Below the pieces are notes generated by a model, which made no database searches, was not told where the DNA came from, and saw only the letters and a list, made by a program, of their open reading frames with translations. Position numbers and translations under genes: made by a program. DNA of 64,000 nt from Clostridium_AD sp050717535 (GTDB lineage Bacteria; Bacillota; Clostridia; Clostridiales; Clostridiaceae), in the NCBI RefSeq assembly GCF_050717535.1, contig NZ_JBOITM010000079.1, forward strand, positions 1-64,000, given 5' to 3'. Of this stretch, positions 8,697 through 18,191 are shown in pieces; position 1 is the stretch's first letter; every line of letters begins with the position of its first letter.

Positions 8697-9827
8697 TCAA
8701 AATTTAATCACATCTTTGTATACTTCCAATAATTTTTTTGAAACACAGTCCGGTGAAAACTTAAGCTTTATCTCAGCAGATATCTTTTCTCTATCAAATA
8801 TCATATTATTTTTATATATATATACCATGGCTCTTACTAATGCATTAAAATCATCCACTGGAATCATACAGCCATTCTTTTCATGAATAAATACTTCAGG
8901 TCCACCACATTTAGTAGCTATTACCGGAACTCCAGAGGCTAAGGCTTCAATATAAGCAACTCCAAAGGTTTCAGAACGCGAAGCTAAGACAAAACAATCA
9001 GTACTTTTTAGCTTTTCCGTAATAACTTCCCTAGAACACATACCCATAAGTACAACTCTGTTCTCTAAGCTATGCCTTTTTATAATGCCTTCTAATTTAG
9101 CTCGCTCCTCACCTTCCCCAAATATTGTTAAGGTCACAAGAGGTAAATCATGAAAAGCAGTATAAAATGATTCAATGGTCAAATCCATTCTTTTCCCATA
9201 ATTTAAATTTCCAATTGATACAAAATTAAATGTCTCGCCTTCTCCTCTTATTGCACAGGTGAATAAGTCAGTATCAACAATATTAGGAACATACAGTACT
9301 TTTTTATTAAATTTATCTCTTATACCATTTGCAAGCGCTGGGCTTACTGCAATGACAGCATCAGCTTGTTCATATGCCACTTTAGCAATGCTTAAAAGTT
9401 GTTTCTCTATTACTGGCTTATTAATAAGTGAAGAATGTTCAGTTATTACAAGAGGAACATTTATTTGTTGTTTCAGTTTCACTGCTGCATAACCTAAATC
9501 AGTAAAATGTGCATGAAGTATATCTGGTTTACCCACTTCTTTTAATATAACTTTATAAAGAATACTCAGACCTATACTAGTAATTTTGTACAAAATTGCT
9601 TTAGGCAGCCTTCCTCCAGGAATGTTTATCACATAAACATTAACACCATCTATTTCATGTCGTTCCATCCCCCATTTACGCCACCGTCTTATGGAGCGCA
9701 TATCGATTGCGGCAAAAACCACTTTTGAGCCAGCTTTAGCTAATGCCTTAGCCTGGTCAAATTCAAATATACCATTCATCTTATATTTATTTGTTGGAAA
9801 TCCCCGCGATATGATCATGATATACAT
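8697..9827 (-). CDS. GT4 glycosyltransferase
   Basis: 376-residue GT-B enzyme. The N-terminal half has the acceptor-domain pattern MIISRGFPTNKYKMNGIFEF and LHAHFTDLG. The C-terminal half has FVSIGNLNYGKRMDL, IFGEGEERAKLE and the donor-binding ASRSETFGVAYIEALASG, including the paired glutamates of retaining GT4 enzymes. The sugar donor and linkage cannot be told. The ATG at 9827 shares its A with the stop of the preceding wzy-like gene (TAATG), so the two are translationally coupled and probably act on the same repeat unit. Confidence 0.88.
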   Translation of the reverse strand: MYIMIISRGFPTNKYKMNGIFEFDQAKALAKAGSKVVFAAIDMRSIRRWRKWGMERHEIDGVNVYVINIPGGRLPKAILYKITSIGLSILYKVILKEVGKPDILHAHFTDLGYAAVKLKQQINVPLVITEHSSLINKPVIEKQLLSIAKVAYEQADAVIAVSPALANGIRDKFNKKVLYVPNIVDTDLFTCAIRGEGETFNFVSIGNLNYGKRMDLTIESFYTAFHDLPLVTLTIFGEGEERAKLEGIIKRHSLENRVVLMGMCSREVITEKLKSTDCFVLASRSETFGVAYIEALASGVPVIATKCGGPEVFIHEKNGCMIPVDDFNALVRAMVYIYKNNMIFDREKISAEIKLKFSPDCVSKKLLEVYKDVIKF

Positions 9828-11092
9828 TATATTTTACTCCCCTCATATATTCCTTTAGGGCGATTGTTTAACAATGCTTCTACAGTAGCTAATAAGAACC
9901 AAAAATAAGTTGTCGCTTTAGGTACAAAAAATAAATTGTCAAAAAAATTCATAAATAGAAAAGCAACCATACCTGCCATTACACCCATGTAAAATGGTTT
10001 ATAAAATCTATCTTTAGTTGTATTATACAATTTTTTCACTCTACATAGAGCTGTTGTCACTATTCCTAAAAAGGAGACAATTCCAATTATACCAAGTTCA
10101 CTTTGCACCTTCAAATATGAATTATGACCTGGGTAATTTTGATATTCTTGATATTTCAATTCTTTATATTTTTTTATATATTCATTATATCTAGTAACAA
10201 AATTTCCATTACCAACACCAAAAAGTGGATGTTCCTTTATCATCATTATAGCTGTTTTCCAAAGTTTAATTCTTGATTCATCTTGAGATAAATTAGTAAC
10301 ATCCTTAAGTCTTTGAAAAACAGAAGGAATGAAAAACATTAAAATATTAAAGCCACCAAGTGCAAAAATCAACTTAATACTATAAATTAGTGCAAGTACT
10401 AATACCCCAAGCCCAAAGCCTAAAAATGCATTTCTAGAAAGTGTCATCAATAAATTAGTAAGTAATAATATTGAAAGAAAAGTATACACTATTTTTTTAT
10501 ATTTATTTTTTTCATAAATGCAGAGCATAATCACTGGAAAAATTATCAATATTAAATAGGCACCATAAGTATTTGGATTAAATAGTGTGGAAGCAATCCT
10601 TATACCTGTTCCAAAGGCGCTTGGTTTTGTAAATTTTTCAGTAAGTCCAAACCCTGTAAAATGCTGATAAATCCCTATACAACTTAGTATAAGGGAAGTA
10701 AATATATAACATTTTAATAAAGTTTTTATTTGCTTCTTATTATTAAATTCATATTTTATAATAAAATACATAAAGATATAGGTTATAAACCTAGCACTTT
10801 CGCTTAATGCTAATGTTTTGTCTACAGCATACATAGTAGATACTAGCATTATAGCAAGAAGTATTGCTATAAATATACTTAGTTTATCTGTAAAAAAATT
10901 TACAATACCATTGATAAAATTTTCTCTACATTTTTTAGAAACAACTATACTTATTATGTAGACAAAAATCATTAATGCTAAAATTAAATCAGTGAAACCT
11001 ATTCCATTAAACATAATATCATCTGGAATTAAAGGTAATAACATAATATAAACGCATGTTAATATAAATAGTGTTTTTTTATAAAACTCCAC
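9827..11092 (-). CDS. O-antigen ligase/polymerase (Wzy-like) membrane protein, copy 1
   Basis: 421-residue protein with about ten to twelve hydrophobic helices and the Wzy_C signature: HPLFGVGNGNF followed by the periplasmic-type loop and YPGHNSYLKVQSELGIIG. The conserved His-Asn of that motif is present. In Gram-positive bacteria such proteins polymerise flipped repeat units outside the membrane. The start is GTG at 11092 behind GGGAGAG. It is preceded by a hairpin at 11115-11153, so its expression may be partly separated from the upstream GT2 gene. The assignment to family is good; polymerase rather than ligase activity is inferred from context. Confidence 0.8.
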   Translation of the reverse strand: MEFYKKTLFILTCVYIMLLPLIPDDIMFNGIGFTDLILALMIFVYIISIVVSKKCRENFINGIVNFFTDKLSIFIAILLAIMLVSTMYAVDKTLALSESARFITYIFMYFIIKYEFNNKKQIKTLLKCYIFTSLILSCIGIYQHFTGFGLTEKFTKPSAFGTGIRIASTLFNPNTYGAYLILIIFPVIMLCIYEKNKYKKIVYTFLSILLLTNLLMTLSRNAFLGFGLGVLVLALIYSIKLIFALGGFNILMFFIPSVFQRLKDVTNLSQDESRIKLWKTAIMMIKEHPLFGVGNGNFVTRYNEYIKKYKELKYQEYQNYPGHNSYLKVQSELGIIGIVSFLGIVTTALCRVKKLYNTTKDRFYKPFYMGVMAGMVAFLFMNFFDNLFFVPKATTYFWFLLATVEALLNNRPKGIYEGSKI

Positions 11093-11114
11093 TTTAACTC
11101 TCCCATCTCATTTC

Positions 11115-11153
11115 AAAAAATACAAAATCATCTTGATGATTTTGTATTTTTTT
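11115..11153 (-). terminator. Hairpin overlapping the end of the GT2 gene
   Basis: Perfect 16-bp arms AAAATACAAAATCATC and GATGATTTTGTATTTT with a two-base gap, followed by TT on the minus strand. The left arm codes for the last residues of the GT2 protein and the TGA stop sits in the loop end. It may terminate, attenuate or protect the message before the wzy-like gene that starts 36 bases further on. Confidence 0.65.
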
Positions 11154-12159
11154 CAACGGCTTTATTAGATCTCAAACAGTAAAATACTATTAATCCCTCT
11201 AAAAATCCAATTCCATAGCTTAAATGTAATATCAAGAAGGCTGTTATCATTCGAGGTACATACTTAAATTTTCCACCCGAAGCTTTTAGTGAAAATGTAA
11301 TAGCACCTAATAAATACACTATTAATTCTGTTAAAAATAGATATCTAGCTACCTTAAAGAATGGACTTACTATAGTACCTAAAATTAAGCTTAGAACAAA
11401 TAGTAATGGAATTAAATGTCTTACTGCTGCTGGCTTTTTATGTTTTTGAATAACTCTAACTTTCCAAAAGCCATACTGAAAATATTGTGTCCAAAGCTTA
11501 CCAAAAGATCCCCTCGTATAATAGTGAGATATTATATTTGGAGCTAGAAGTATCTTATTACCACTCTTTGATATTCTAAAATTCAATTCATCATCTTGAT
11601 TGCGTACAAGCTCTTCGTCAAAATATCCTATTTCATCAAATATACTTCTTCTATAAGCGCCAAAAGCAACAGTGTCCACAAGCTGTTCTTTTTCTGAAAA
11701 TCTAAACAATGCATTTCCTACACCAAATGGCGAACCCATAGAGAAAGATATGGCCTCTGCCATACTATTTTCACTAATATTTATGATCCTTCCACCTACG
11801 CAAGCAATATCAGAACCATTTAATTTTTCTACGCAAATTTTGATATAATCACTATCCATATAGGCATGAGCACCAAAAATTACAATTATCTCCCCCGAAG
11901 AGGCTTTTATTCCTAAATTCATTGCTGTAGGTGCTACTCTTTTTTCATTTACCACTAATTTTATCTGCGGATATTTAATATGATATTCTTTTATTATCTT
12001 TTGAGTGTTATCATCTGAACATCCATCACAAACCATAACTTCAATATTATCTATATCGTAGCTTTGATCTATTATAGATTGTATACATTTTCCAATATGA
12101 TTTTCTTCATTTCTGCAAGGAATAACTACAGAGACTTTTACATTCCCTTGATCATCCAT
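11128..12159 (-). CDS. GT2 glycosyltransferase, ExoA-like, with C-terminal membrane helices
   Basis: 343-residue family 2 enzyme. The GT-A domain starts with VSVVIPCRNEENHIGKCI and has the metal-binding region near CDGCSDDNT. An acceptor block with YYTRGSFGKLWTQYFQYG resembles ExoA/succinoglycan-type transferases. Two or three hydrophobic helices (about residues 245-325) anchor it in the membrane. The donor is unknown. The ATG at 12159 follows AAGGAGAG. It is read together with the second wzy-like gene upstream, 69 bases away. Confidence 0.85.
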   Translation of the reverse strand: MDDQGNVKVSVVIPCRNEENHIGKCIQSIIDQSYDIDNIEVMVCDGCSDDNTQKIIKEYHIKYPQIKLVVNEKRVAPTAMNLGIKASSGEIIVIFGAHAYMDSDYIKICVEKLNGSDIACVGGRIINISENSMAEAISFSMGSPFGVGNALFRFSEKEQLVDTVAFGAYRRSIFDEIGYFDEELVRNQDDELNFRISKSGNKILLAPNIISHYYTRGSFGKLWTQYFQYGFWKVRVIQKHKKPAAVRHLIPLLFVLSLILGTIVSPFFKVARYLFLTELIVYLLGAITFSLKASGGKFKYVPRMITAFLILHLSYGIGFLEGLIVFYCLRSNKAVEKNTKSSR

Positions 12160-12228
12160 TTTATCTCTCCTTATTGCTCTTGTGCTAATTATTATTTACC
12201 AAAGCTAAACTCCTAAAGTATAATATTT

Positions 12229-13692
12229 TTAAGTCAGTTTTTCATTTAGGCAATCTTCTTTGTTATTTATTTCTACTATTGCAAATATTAACCACATAAT
12301 TAATGTTCCTGTAATTACACCTTTATGATCAAATTCATTTCCTGTTAACACTGAATAAATCATATATATTATAATTGTAGCAAAAACGCCTCTGTTTTCA
12401 CTATAATTTTTGAAAATAACCTTTAATCGATTTATAATTATAATAAGAAATAAAATTGAAGTTATTAATCCAAACTCCACCGCAATTTGAAACCATAAAT
12501 TATGTGCATTTTCCATAGCATAATTTGCAACAGGTGCATTTATCCTAAAAGATTCTGGAAAAACTAAATATGCATTCATAGCAAATTTTTTATATAATTC
12601 TGCAAAAGTTGCTCCCCCTGCACCAAAAGGATATTTAATTACAATTATACAGCTTGCAATAATTGCTTGCAATCTTGCCATTATAGATTCATTCTTTAAT
12701 ATATCCACACTTACTTGCCCTCTTTGAAGTATAAATGTGATAAGCCATTTTGATGAAATTAAAAAAGCTATCCCAAAGAAATAAAATATTTTCTTGTACT
12801 TTTTACTTATTAACATGATAAAAGTTACTATAATAAAACAAAGCCAAGCGCCTCTAGTAAATGTAATAAATAGTGCAATCATGTTTATAAATAAGGAACC
12901 ATATACAAATATTTTTTCCTCTTTACTAAGTTTTCTATATAATACTAATTCTAAAACTATTGGTACAATCAAAAGTATTATGCCAGCACCTATATTTACA
13001 TTGTGATATCCAAAAGTTATAAGATTTCTATTACGCATTACATCTCCTAAACTCATCCTGTTTGTAATCACTTGAGAGAATCCATAAAAGCAGCTGAAAT
13101 CTATACTTACTATTAATGCAAAATAAATTTTTTTTACATCTTCACTTTTAAAATTAGCTAAAATGATAAACATAAACATAACTGGTACAAAAATTGATAT
13201 ATATGTACTACTTAAGCTTGTTAATATATGTTCTGAAAATATATTACTATTAGTTGCAAGCAATACAAAAATTATAATCAAAAATATGAATTTACTGCTG
13301 TGTGATTCTTTATTATATATTTTACGTTTAATTAATTTCCCGATTTTTTTTATATTTAATATAAACATTATAGCAATATAAATACTTTCATAGGTTACTT
13401 TTATAAACAACACATCAAAATAAACAACCTTTCTTGCTGTAACAAATATTGGAAAAGATACTATAAATAAAAGCAAAGATTTTTTCATGTCAATGGATGC
13501 ATAATATAAATCAAATATTAACATCGCAGTGGCCAGTGAAACCATTCCAGAATCCTTTATTCCAATTTTCTTAAATAAAACAAAAAAAACTATTATAGAT
13601 ATAACGATTATACTGCATAAAATAATATAATTTTTTCTTGAAAATTCTTTTATACTCATATAATTTTTCTTTAAAAATTCTTTAATATTCAT
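12229..13692 (-). CDS. O-antigen ligase/polymerase (Wzy-like) membrane protein, copy 2
   Basis: 487-residue polytopic protein, about twelve hydrophobic helices, very Ile/Phe-rich. The late loop has NAHNLWFQIAVEFGLITSI, the Wzy_C pattern with the conserved His-Asn and a following acidic residue, and ITFTRGAWLCF in the middle. It is only distantly like the other Wzy-like protein at 9827-11092. Two such genes in one locus could mean a polymerase and a ligase, or two different polymers. The ATG at 13692 follows AGGAGAAC. The first 20 residues are Lys-rich and cytoplasmic. Confidence 0.75.
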   Translation of the reverse strand: MNIKEFLKKNYMSIKEFSRKNYIILCSIIVISIIVFFVLFKKIGIKDSGMVSLATAMLIFDLYYASIDMKKSLLLFIVSFPIFVTARKVVYFDVLFIKVTYESIYIAIMFILNIKKIGKLIKRKIYNKESHSSKFIFLIIIFVLLATNSNIFSEHILTSLSSTYISIFVPVMFMFIILANFKSEDVKKIYFALIVSIDFSCFYGFSQVITNRMSLGDVMRNRNLITFGYHNVNIGAGIILLIVPIVLELVLYRKLSKEEKIFVYGSLFINMIALFITFTRGAWLCFIIVTFIMLISKKYKKIFYFFGIAFLISSKWLITFILQRGQVSVDILKNESIMARLQAIIASCIIVIKYPFGAGGATFAELYKKFAMNAYLVFPESFRINAPVANYAMENAHNLWFQIAVEFGLITSILFLIIIINRLKVIFKNYSENRGVFATIIIYMIYSVLTGNEFDHKGVITGTLIMWLIFAIVEINNKEDCLNEKLT

Positions 13693-13750
13693 CTTGTTCT
13701 CCTTACTACCTAAATTTAGCTAATTACTTAACTGAAAATATGATAACTTA

Positions 13751-15091
13751 TTATTCCCTAAATTCACTAAAATCAAAAGAATAATTATCTTTCATGAATT
13801 TACAGTACCCAGCATAATTTGTATTCAATTTCTTTATAACAATATCTACCTTTTGTTCTCCCCTAATAGCATCATAAAATAATTGTCTTGTTACTTTTTC
13901 TTTGTAACTTATGAAAGAAGTGGGATCGAATAACTCATTTCTAAAATTCTTACCATTATTATATTCTTTATAAATGTCATTTTCTTGAACTTGTTTATCC
14001 ATAAAAATCGGAAGTGCCTTTTTAGTAGCTAACACTTGTTTATTTATTTCAGGCTCTAGAAAAAATTCATAAACTTTTTTAATAGCAGCTTTATTTTTAT
14101 CTTTGTTTTCTACGTCACTATTTACTACAAGACAACTATAATCCTCTGTATAAAAGTAATTTTGGGAATCCTTTAAATCTATCTTTGGTAAATTGGATAT
14201 ACCCATATGAAAATTAAGGGGCATAACATTGTCAAAATAGTTTTTATCTTCAAAAGTGCTAATTATCATAGCAGTCTTTTGCGATGCAAAATCTCTTCTT
14301 AAATTCCCTTTATTTTTATCAGCAAACTCTTTATCGAGTAAACCTAATGAATACATCTTACTATAAATATTTAAAATATCCTTTGAATAATCAAAATTAT
14401 ACTTTCCTGTTTTGTAATCCCAAAAGGTTGTATAAATACTACCTTTATTTACACTCATTTCACCAATGGCTATTTGAAGTTCTCCAATAGTAGTAGCAGG
14501 GAATTCAAAGGGGACAACATTCGGGTATGCTTTTTTAATTTTTATACCATAATTCAATAATTCTTCAAATGTTTTAGGCTCTAATTCTGGCTCTATTCCA
14601 GCACCTTTTAACATTTCCTTGTTCCATATTAATTTTACATTATTACCTAGTATTTTCACTCCCATTGGTTTTTTCTTATAATATAAAAAATTTTCCATAC
14701 CAATTTTGTCAATATCCAATCCAAACTGCTTCATATCCATTATTCTATCATATTTATATAAATCAGAATATCCATACTCGAAAATATCAGGTTTATCTGA
14801 TGTAGCTAATGCCGTTTTTAATAAGTTATCATAACTTTTACCCTCTACTTTGAGATTTATAAATATATTGTCCTTATTTTCATCATTATACCTATCTATC
14901 TGATTTCTCCTGGTTTCTACCTCTGTGGAGTCTTTTAACCATACGCTTACTATAGTTTTGCCTATATTTTCATCATTTTCTACCATTTTTCTATTGTCTT
15001 CAACTAATTTAAATTTATAAGCATAAGCCATTCCTAAAAAAACCAATACCAGTACTATATAAACTTTAAACTTAAAAGGAAATTTTCTCAA
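13751..15091 (-). CDS. Membrane-anchored extracellular solute-binding protein (type 1)
   Basis: 446-residue protein of the sugar-ABC-transporter solute-binding family: IVSVWLKDSTEVETRR near the N-terminus, then DKPDIFEYGYSDLYKYDRI, KLIWNKEMLKGAGIEPE and a C-terminal ATKKALPIFMDK block. The N-terminus has a single hydrophobic helix (VYIVLVLVFLGMAYA) without a lipobox Cys, so it may stay attached as a signal anchor. The ATG at 15100 abuts AAAGAGG with no spacing; the TTG at 15091 has nine bases and is the better start. No permease or ATPase gene is nearby. Lying between murJ and a wzy-like gene, it may bind the polysaccharide or a precursor instead of feeding a transporter. Confidence 0.8.
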   Translation of the reverse strand: MRKFPFKFKVYIVLVLVFLGMAYAYKFKLVEDNRKMVENDENIGKTIVSVWLKDSTEVETRRNQIDRYNDENKDNIFINLKVEGKSYDNLLKTALATSDKPDIFEYGYSDLYKYDRIMDMKQFGLDIDKIGMENFLYYKKKPMGVKILGNNVKLIWNKEMLKGAGIEPELEPKTFEELLNYGIKIKKAYPNVVPFEFPATTIGELQIAIGEMSVNKGSIYTTFWDYKTGKYNFDYSKDILNIYSKMYSLGLLDKEFADKNKGNLRRDFASQKTAMIISTFEDKNYFDNVMPLNFHMGISNLPKIDLKDSQNYFYTEDYSCLVVNSDVENKDKNKAAIKKVYEFFLEPEINKQVLATKKALPIFMDKQVQENDIYKEYNNGKNFRNELFDPTSFISYKEKVTRQLFYDAIRGEQKVDIVIKKLNTNYAGYCKFMKDNYSFDFSEFRE

Positions 15092-15128
15092 AATTATCAT
15101 CCTCTTTCTTTTTTAAAATATTGTTAAA

Positions 15129-16670
15129 CTATTGTCTCTTTTTTAATGCCTTAAAAGATAGTATAAACTCTAACTCTTTCACTTTTAATATTACAAGGGA
15201 AATGGTATAACATACAGCCCCTATTACAGTAACTAAAAGCATCTTAACTACTAATAAAACAGTACTATCCCTGGGAATAAATGTGTTTATATATTTGTAG
15301 GATATACTTACTACTAAAATCATAAAAGCACCTGAAATAAGTGATTTAACAAGCACCTTTGTGATTTTTATAAATTCCACATTTTTCATTTTAACTTTTA
15401 ATTCTACAAGCATAACTAGGGCCACAATGGTAACTGAGATTGTGCTTGCCAGTGCAAGTCCAACAACTCCAAATCTAGGTGCAAGTATCACTATTAAAAT
15501 AAGGTTTAGAATAATTAATACAAAACCATTAATCATCGGAGTTATTGTATTTCTTGTAGAATAAAATACTTTACTTAAAATATCAATTAATGAATATCCC
15601 AAAGCTGAAAAAGCTAAATATTTTAAACATAATGCTGTGGTCAAAGTTGCAGCAGCATCAAACTTCCCATGTTCAAGGGTCAATTTCACTACTGGGGTAC
15701 TTAATGCTGCCAGGCCAAATACAAGAGGTACTGCAACAAGAATTACAACATTTACAGATTTAACAAATAGATTTTCAAAACCCTTGTGGTCATTTTGTGT
15801 AAATTTTTCTGTAAGCATAGGATAAAATACTGTTGTCAATGAAATAATAAACACTTGATTAACCAAGGTACTTAGCTTACTTGCATAATCTACAACAGAT
15901 ATACTACCCACAGGCAGCCTTGATGCATAATTGGATGCCACTATAACATTAATCTGGTTTACTGCGGTGCTAATTATTGTGGGTATAGCTAGCTTTAACA
16001 TTTTTCTTACATTTTCGTCTTTAAAATTAATATACATTTTATATTTATAATTTGGCATAAATGGTCTCTGTACAATGGTTTGTGCTGCTGAACTAATAAG
16101 AAAAGCAATTACAGCTGCAATAATTCCATACTTATAAAACACGACAATTCCTATAATGACCACAATACTAGAGACTATTCCAGTAAGTGCTGGTTGAAGA
16201 AATATACCATAAGACTGCAAATACCCTGTATATAATCCACTGGCAGTAAGAAAAATGATAGAAGGCATAGCTATTTGTGTCATAGTAACCGTCTTAGCTA
16301 TTTCAGCTCCTTTAAATCCACTTACCATTGTTTGTGTTAGCTCCGTAGAGAAAACCATCCCGAGTAATACTAGTATAAAAGAGAATGCAAAAAGAATATT
16401 TAATATATTATTAAAAAATTCATTAGCTTTCACAGTATCATGCTTTACTCTTGCAAAAATCGGTATAAAGCTTGTGGTAATTGCTGCGCCAACACTTGCA
16501 TAAAATATATATGGTACTCGAGTTGCTATTTTGAATATATCTGATTCTATACTTGCTCCAAACTGAGCTGCAATTACAAATTCTCTGACTGTACCTATCA
16601 GTTTACTTAGAATAAGAATTAAAGCAATCATAGCACTATACTTGGCTACATTTTTTGTTTTAGTACTCAT
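15129..16670 (-). CDS. murJ: MurJ/MVF-family lipid-linked oligosaccharide flippase
   Basis: 513-residue protein with about fourteen membrane helices and the MOP-superfamily MurJ pattern: ILILSKLIGTVREFVIAAQF at the N-terminus with its conserved Arg-Glu, and the central SVDYASKLSTLVNQVFIIS loop. MurJ flips lipid II, but MurJ-type proteins inside capsule loci often act as the Wzx-like exporter of the repeat unit. No other Wzx candidate is present in the locus, which supports that role. The ATG at 16670 follows GAGGAGAAT. The gene is 56 bases behind the GT4 gene. Confidence 0.85.
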   Translation of the reverse strand: MSTKTKNVAKYSAMIALILILSKLIGTVREFVIAAQFGASIESDIFKIATRVPYIFYASVGAAITTSFIPIFARVKHDTVKANEFFNNILNILFAFSFILVLLGMVFSTELTQTMVSGFKGAEIAKTVTMTQIAMPSIIFLTASGLYTGYLQSYGIFLQPALTGIVSSIVVIIGIVVFYKYGIIAAVIAFLISSAAQTIVQRPFMPNYKYKMYINFKDENVRKMLKLAIPTIISTAVNQINVIVASNYASRLPVGSISVVDYASKLSTLVNQVFIISLTTVFYPMLTEKFTQNDHKGFENLFVKSVNVVILVAVPLVFGLAALSTPVVKLTLEHGKFDAAATLTTALCLKYLAFSALGYSLIDILSKVFYSTRNTITPMINGFVLIILNLILIVILAPRFGVVGLALASTISVTIVALVMLVELKVKMKNVEFIKITKVLVKSLISGAFMILVVSISYKYINTFIPRDSTVLLVVKMLLVTVIGAVCYTISLVILKVKELEFILSFKALKKRQ

Positions 16671-16726
16671 TTAATTCTCCTCGCTATTTACTGTAAAAAT
16701 CATGTATTAACTGTTAGCCTTAATAA

Positions 16727-17851
16727 TTACTTAATCTTAGAATTATCTTGTAGTATATCTTTATACAAATTAATCAGATTTATTTTTTCAGCTTCCCAAG
16801 ATAGTGAATTTTCAACTATACATCTGTTATTTATCCCAATCTGCCTTGTTGCTTCAATATTTTTTACTAACTCGTGAATCTTGTCTGCCATTTCTTTAGG
16901 TTTCTTTGGATTTACAAATATAGCATTTTTCTCAAATGCTTCCACCCAATATGGAAAATCAGACATCAATATAGGTAGTCCACATGCCATATATTCATAG
17001 GCTTTTACTGGCGAACTTTTTATATGATTAAGAGTTGGGTAAAGTGTACAAAGACCCAAATCTACACTTTTCATGTACGAGTAAACTTCTTTAACTGGCT
17101 TAAACCCCAAGAAATTCGTATATTTCCATCCTTCCAGTCCTTCACACTCTTTTTTAAATTCAGGATCATCCCACTTACCTAAAATTAATAATTCTACTTC
17201 ACCATTTAAGTAATTAACTGCTTGTATAATCTCCCTTATACCTCTTATTTCAGTAAGTCCTCCTGCATAAAGCATAGTAAATTTTTCGCGTTTTACTTCT
17301 AACCGCTTGCTTTCATCTATTATAACTACAGAAGGTAAATTTCTTAATAGTGTGGTTCGCTTATTCATATAAAACTTTTGAACTATATCATCGGTAACTG
17401 TCACCACACCATCAAAATATCTACATGCCCACTTTTCAAAAGCATTAAATAATTTAGAAATTATCTTTCTAATAAAAAGACTACCAAGCCAATCTTTATT
17501 CATAATTTGTGCTGGTACATCTTCATGAACATCATATATTACTTTTTTTCCTGATAATTTTAGTTTAAGTCCTAAAAAAATCAATTCTGGATCATGAAAA
17601 TGATAAATCTGAGCATTTATTTCCTTTGCTTTTTTTAATGCAATTCTTTTTTTAGTTACAAATCTATATAACCGACCACTCTTTTGAGGAAGTGGAATAA
17701 CATGCACACCATCTATCTCTTCTTCATTATCATGAGGTGCTATTAAATATACCTCATACCCTTCCCTAGCAAGTGTTTTACACTCTTTGTGAAAAATTCT
17801 AACATCAGCTGATGGATGAACTGTAGTAATATGACATACTTTTATAGGCAT
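16727..17851 (-). CDS. GT4 glycosyltransferase
   Basis: 374-residue GT-B enzyme. N-terminal VCHITTVHPSADVRIFHKEC and YHFHDPELIFLGL are the usual acceptor-domain blocks; MLYAGGLTEIRGI, ILGKWDDPEF and SPVKAYEYMACGLPILMSDF mark the donor domain. The ATG at 17851 is behind GGAGG at eight bases; the ATG at 17866 overlaps that ribosome site and would add five residues, so the downstream codon is chosen. It is the first gene of the unit GT4-murJ-binding protein-wzy-GT2-wzy-GT4, downstream of an intergenic stretch with its own signals. Confidence 0.87.
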   Translation of the reverse strand: MPIKVCHITTVHPSADVRIFHKECKTLAREGYEVYLIAPHDNEEEIDGVHVIPLPQKSGRLYRFVTKKRIALKKAKEINAQIYHFHDPELIFLGLKLKLSGKKVIYDVHEDVPAQIMNKDWLGSLFIRKIISKLFNAFEKWACRYFDGVVTVTDDIVQKFYMNKRTTLLRNLPSVVIIDESKRLEVKREKFTMLYAGGLTEIRGIREIIQAVNYLNGEVELLILGKWDDPEFKKECEGLEGWKYTNFLGFKPVKEVYSYMKSVDLGLCTLYPTLNHIKSSPVKAYEYMACGLPILMSDFPYWVEAFEKNAIFVNPKKPKEMADKIHELVKNIEATRQIGINNRCIVENSLSWEAEKINLINLYKDILQDNSKIK

Positions 17852-18191
17852 AATTAAATCCTCCATAATACTTAGATAAAAAAATATACTATTTACTCAA
17901 ATAGAATATAATAGCATCTTTAATATTCTTAATTAATTTGCTTCTATTCATTATATTTTATACTCTATGGTATTTCATTCTTTATTTTTTGTAAAACTTT
18001 GCTTCATTAATAGTCGAAATAAAGCAACTCTTATTATATAATACATATTTAACATATGCAACTTATATATGTATCACAACTATTGTGAAAAAATCAAATT
18101 TAATACGTAGAAATACCCTGTAGTGTAGCTTTTATATTTGGTCTACACTATAGGGTACATTTTAAAGTAGCCTACTAAAACATACTTTCTC
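17852..18191 (-). other. Intergenic stretch with the promoter region of the middle polysaccharide unit
   Basis: 340 bases without a gene. The right side carries the terminator of the acetyltransferase gene (18114-18157). The rest is very AT-rich and must hold the promoter of the unit that begins at 17851. I see no confident -35/-10 pair, riboswitch or small gene in it. Confidence 0.5.
18114..18157 (-). terminator. Terminator of the capD-to-acetyltransferase unit
   Basis: Arms TACCCTATAGTGTAG and CTACACTACAGGGTA (one mismatch) around a 14-base loop, read on the minus strand 34 bases after the stop at 18192, followed by a short T run. Confidence 0.7.
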
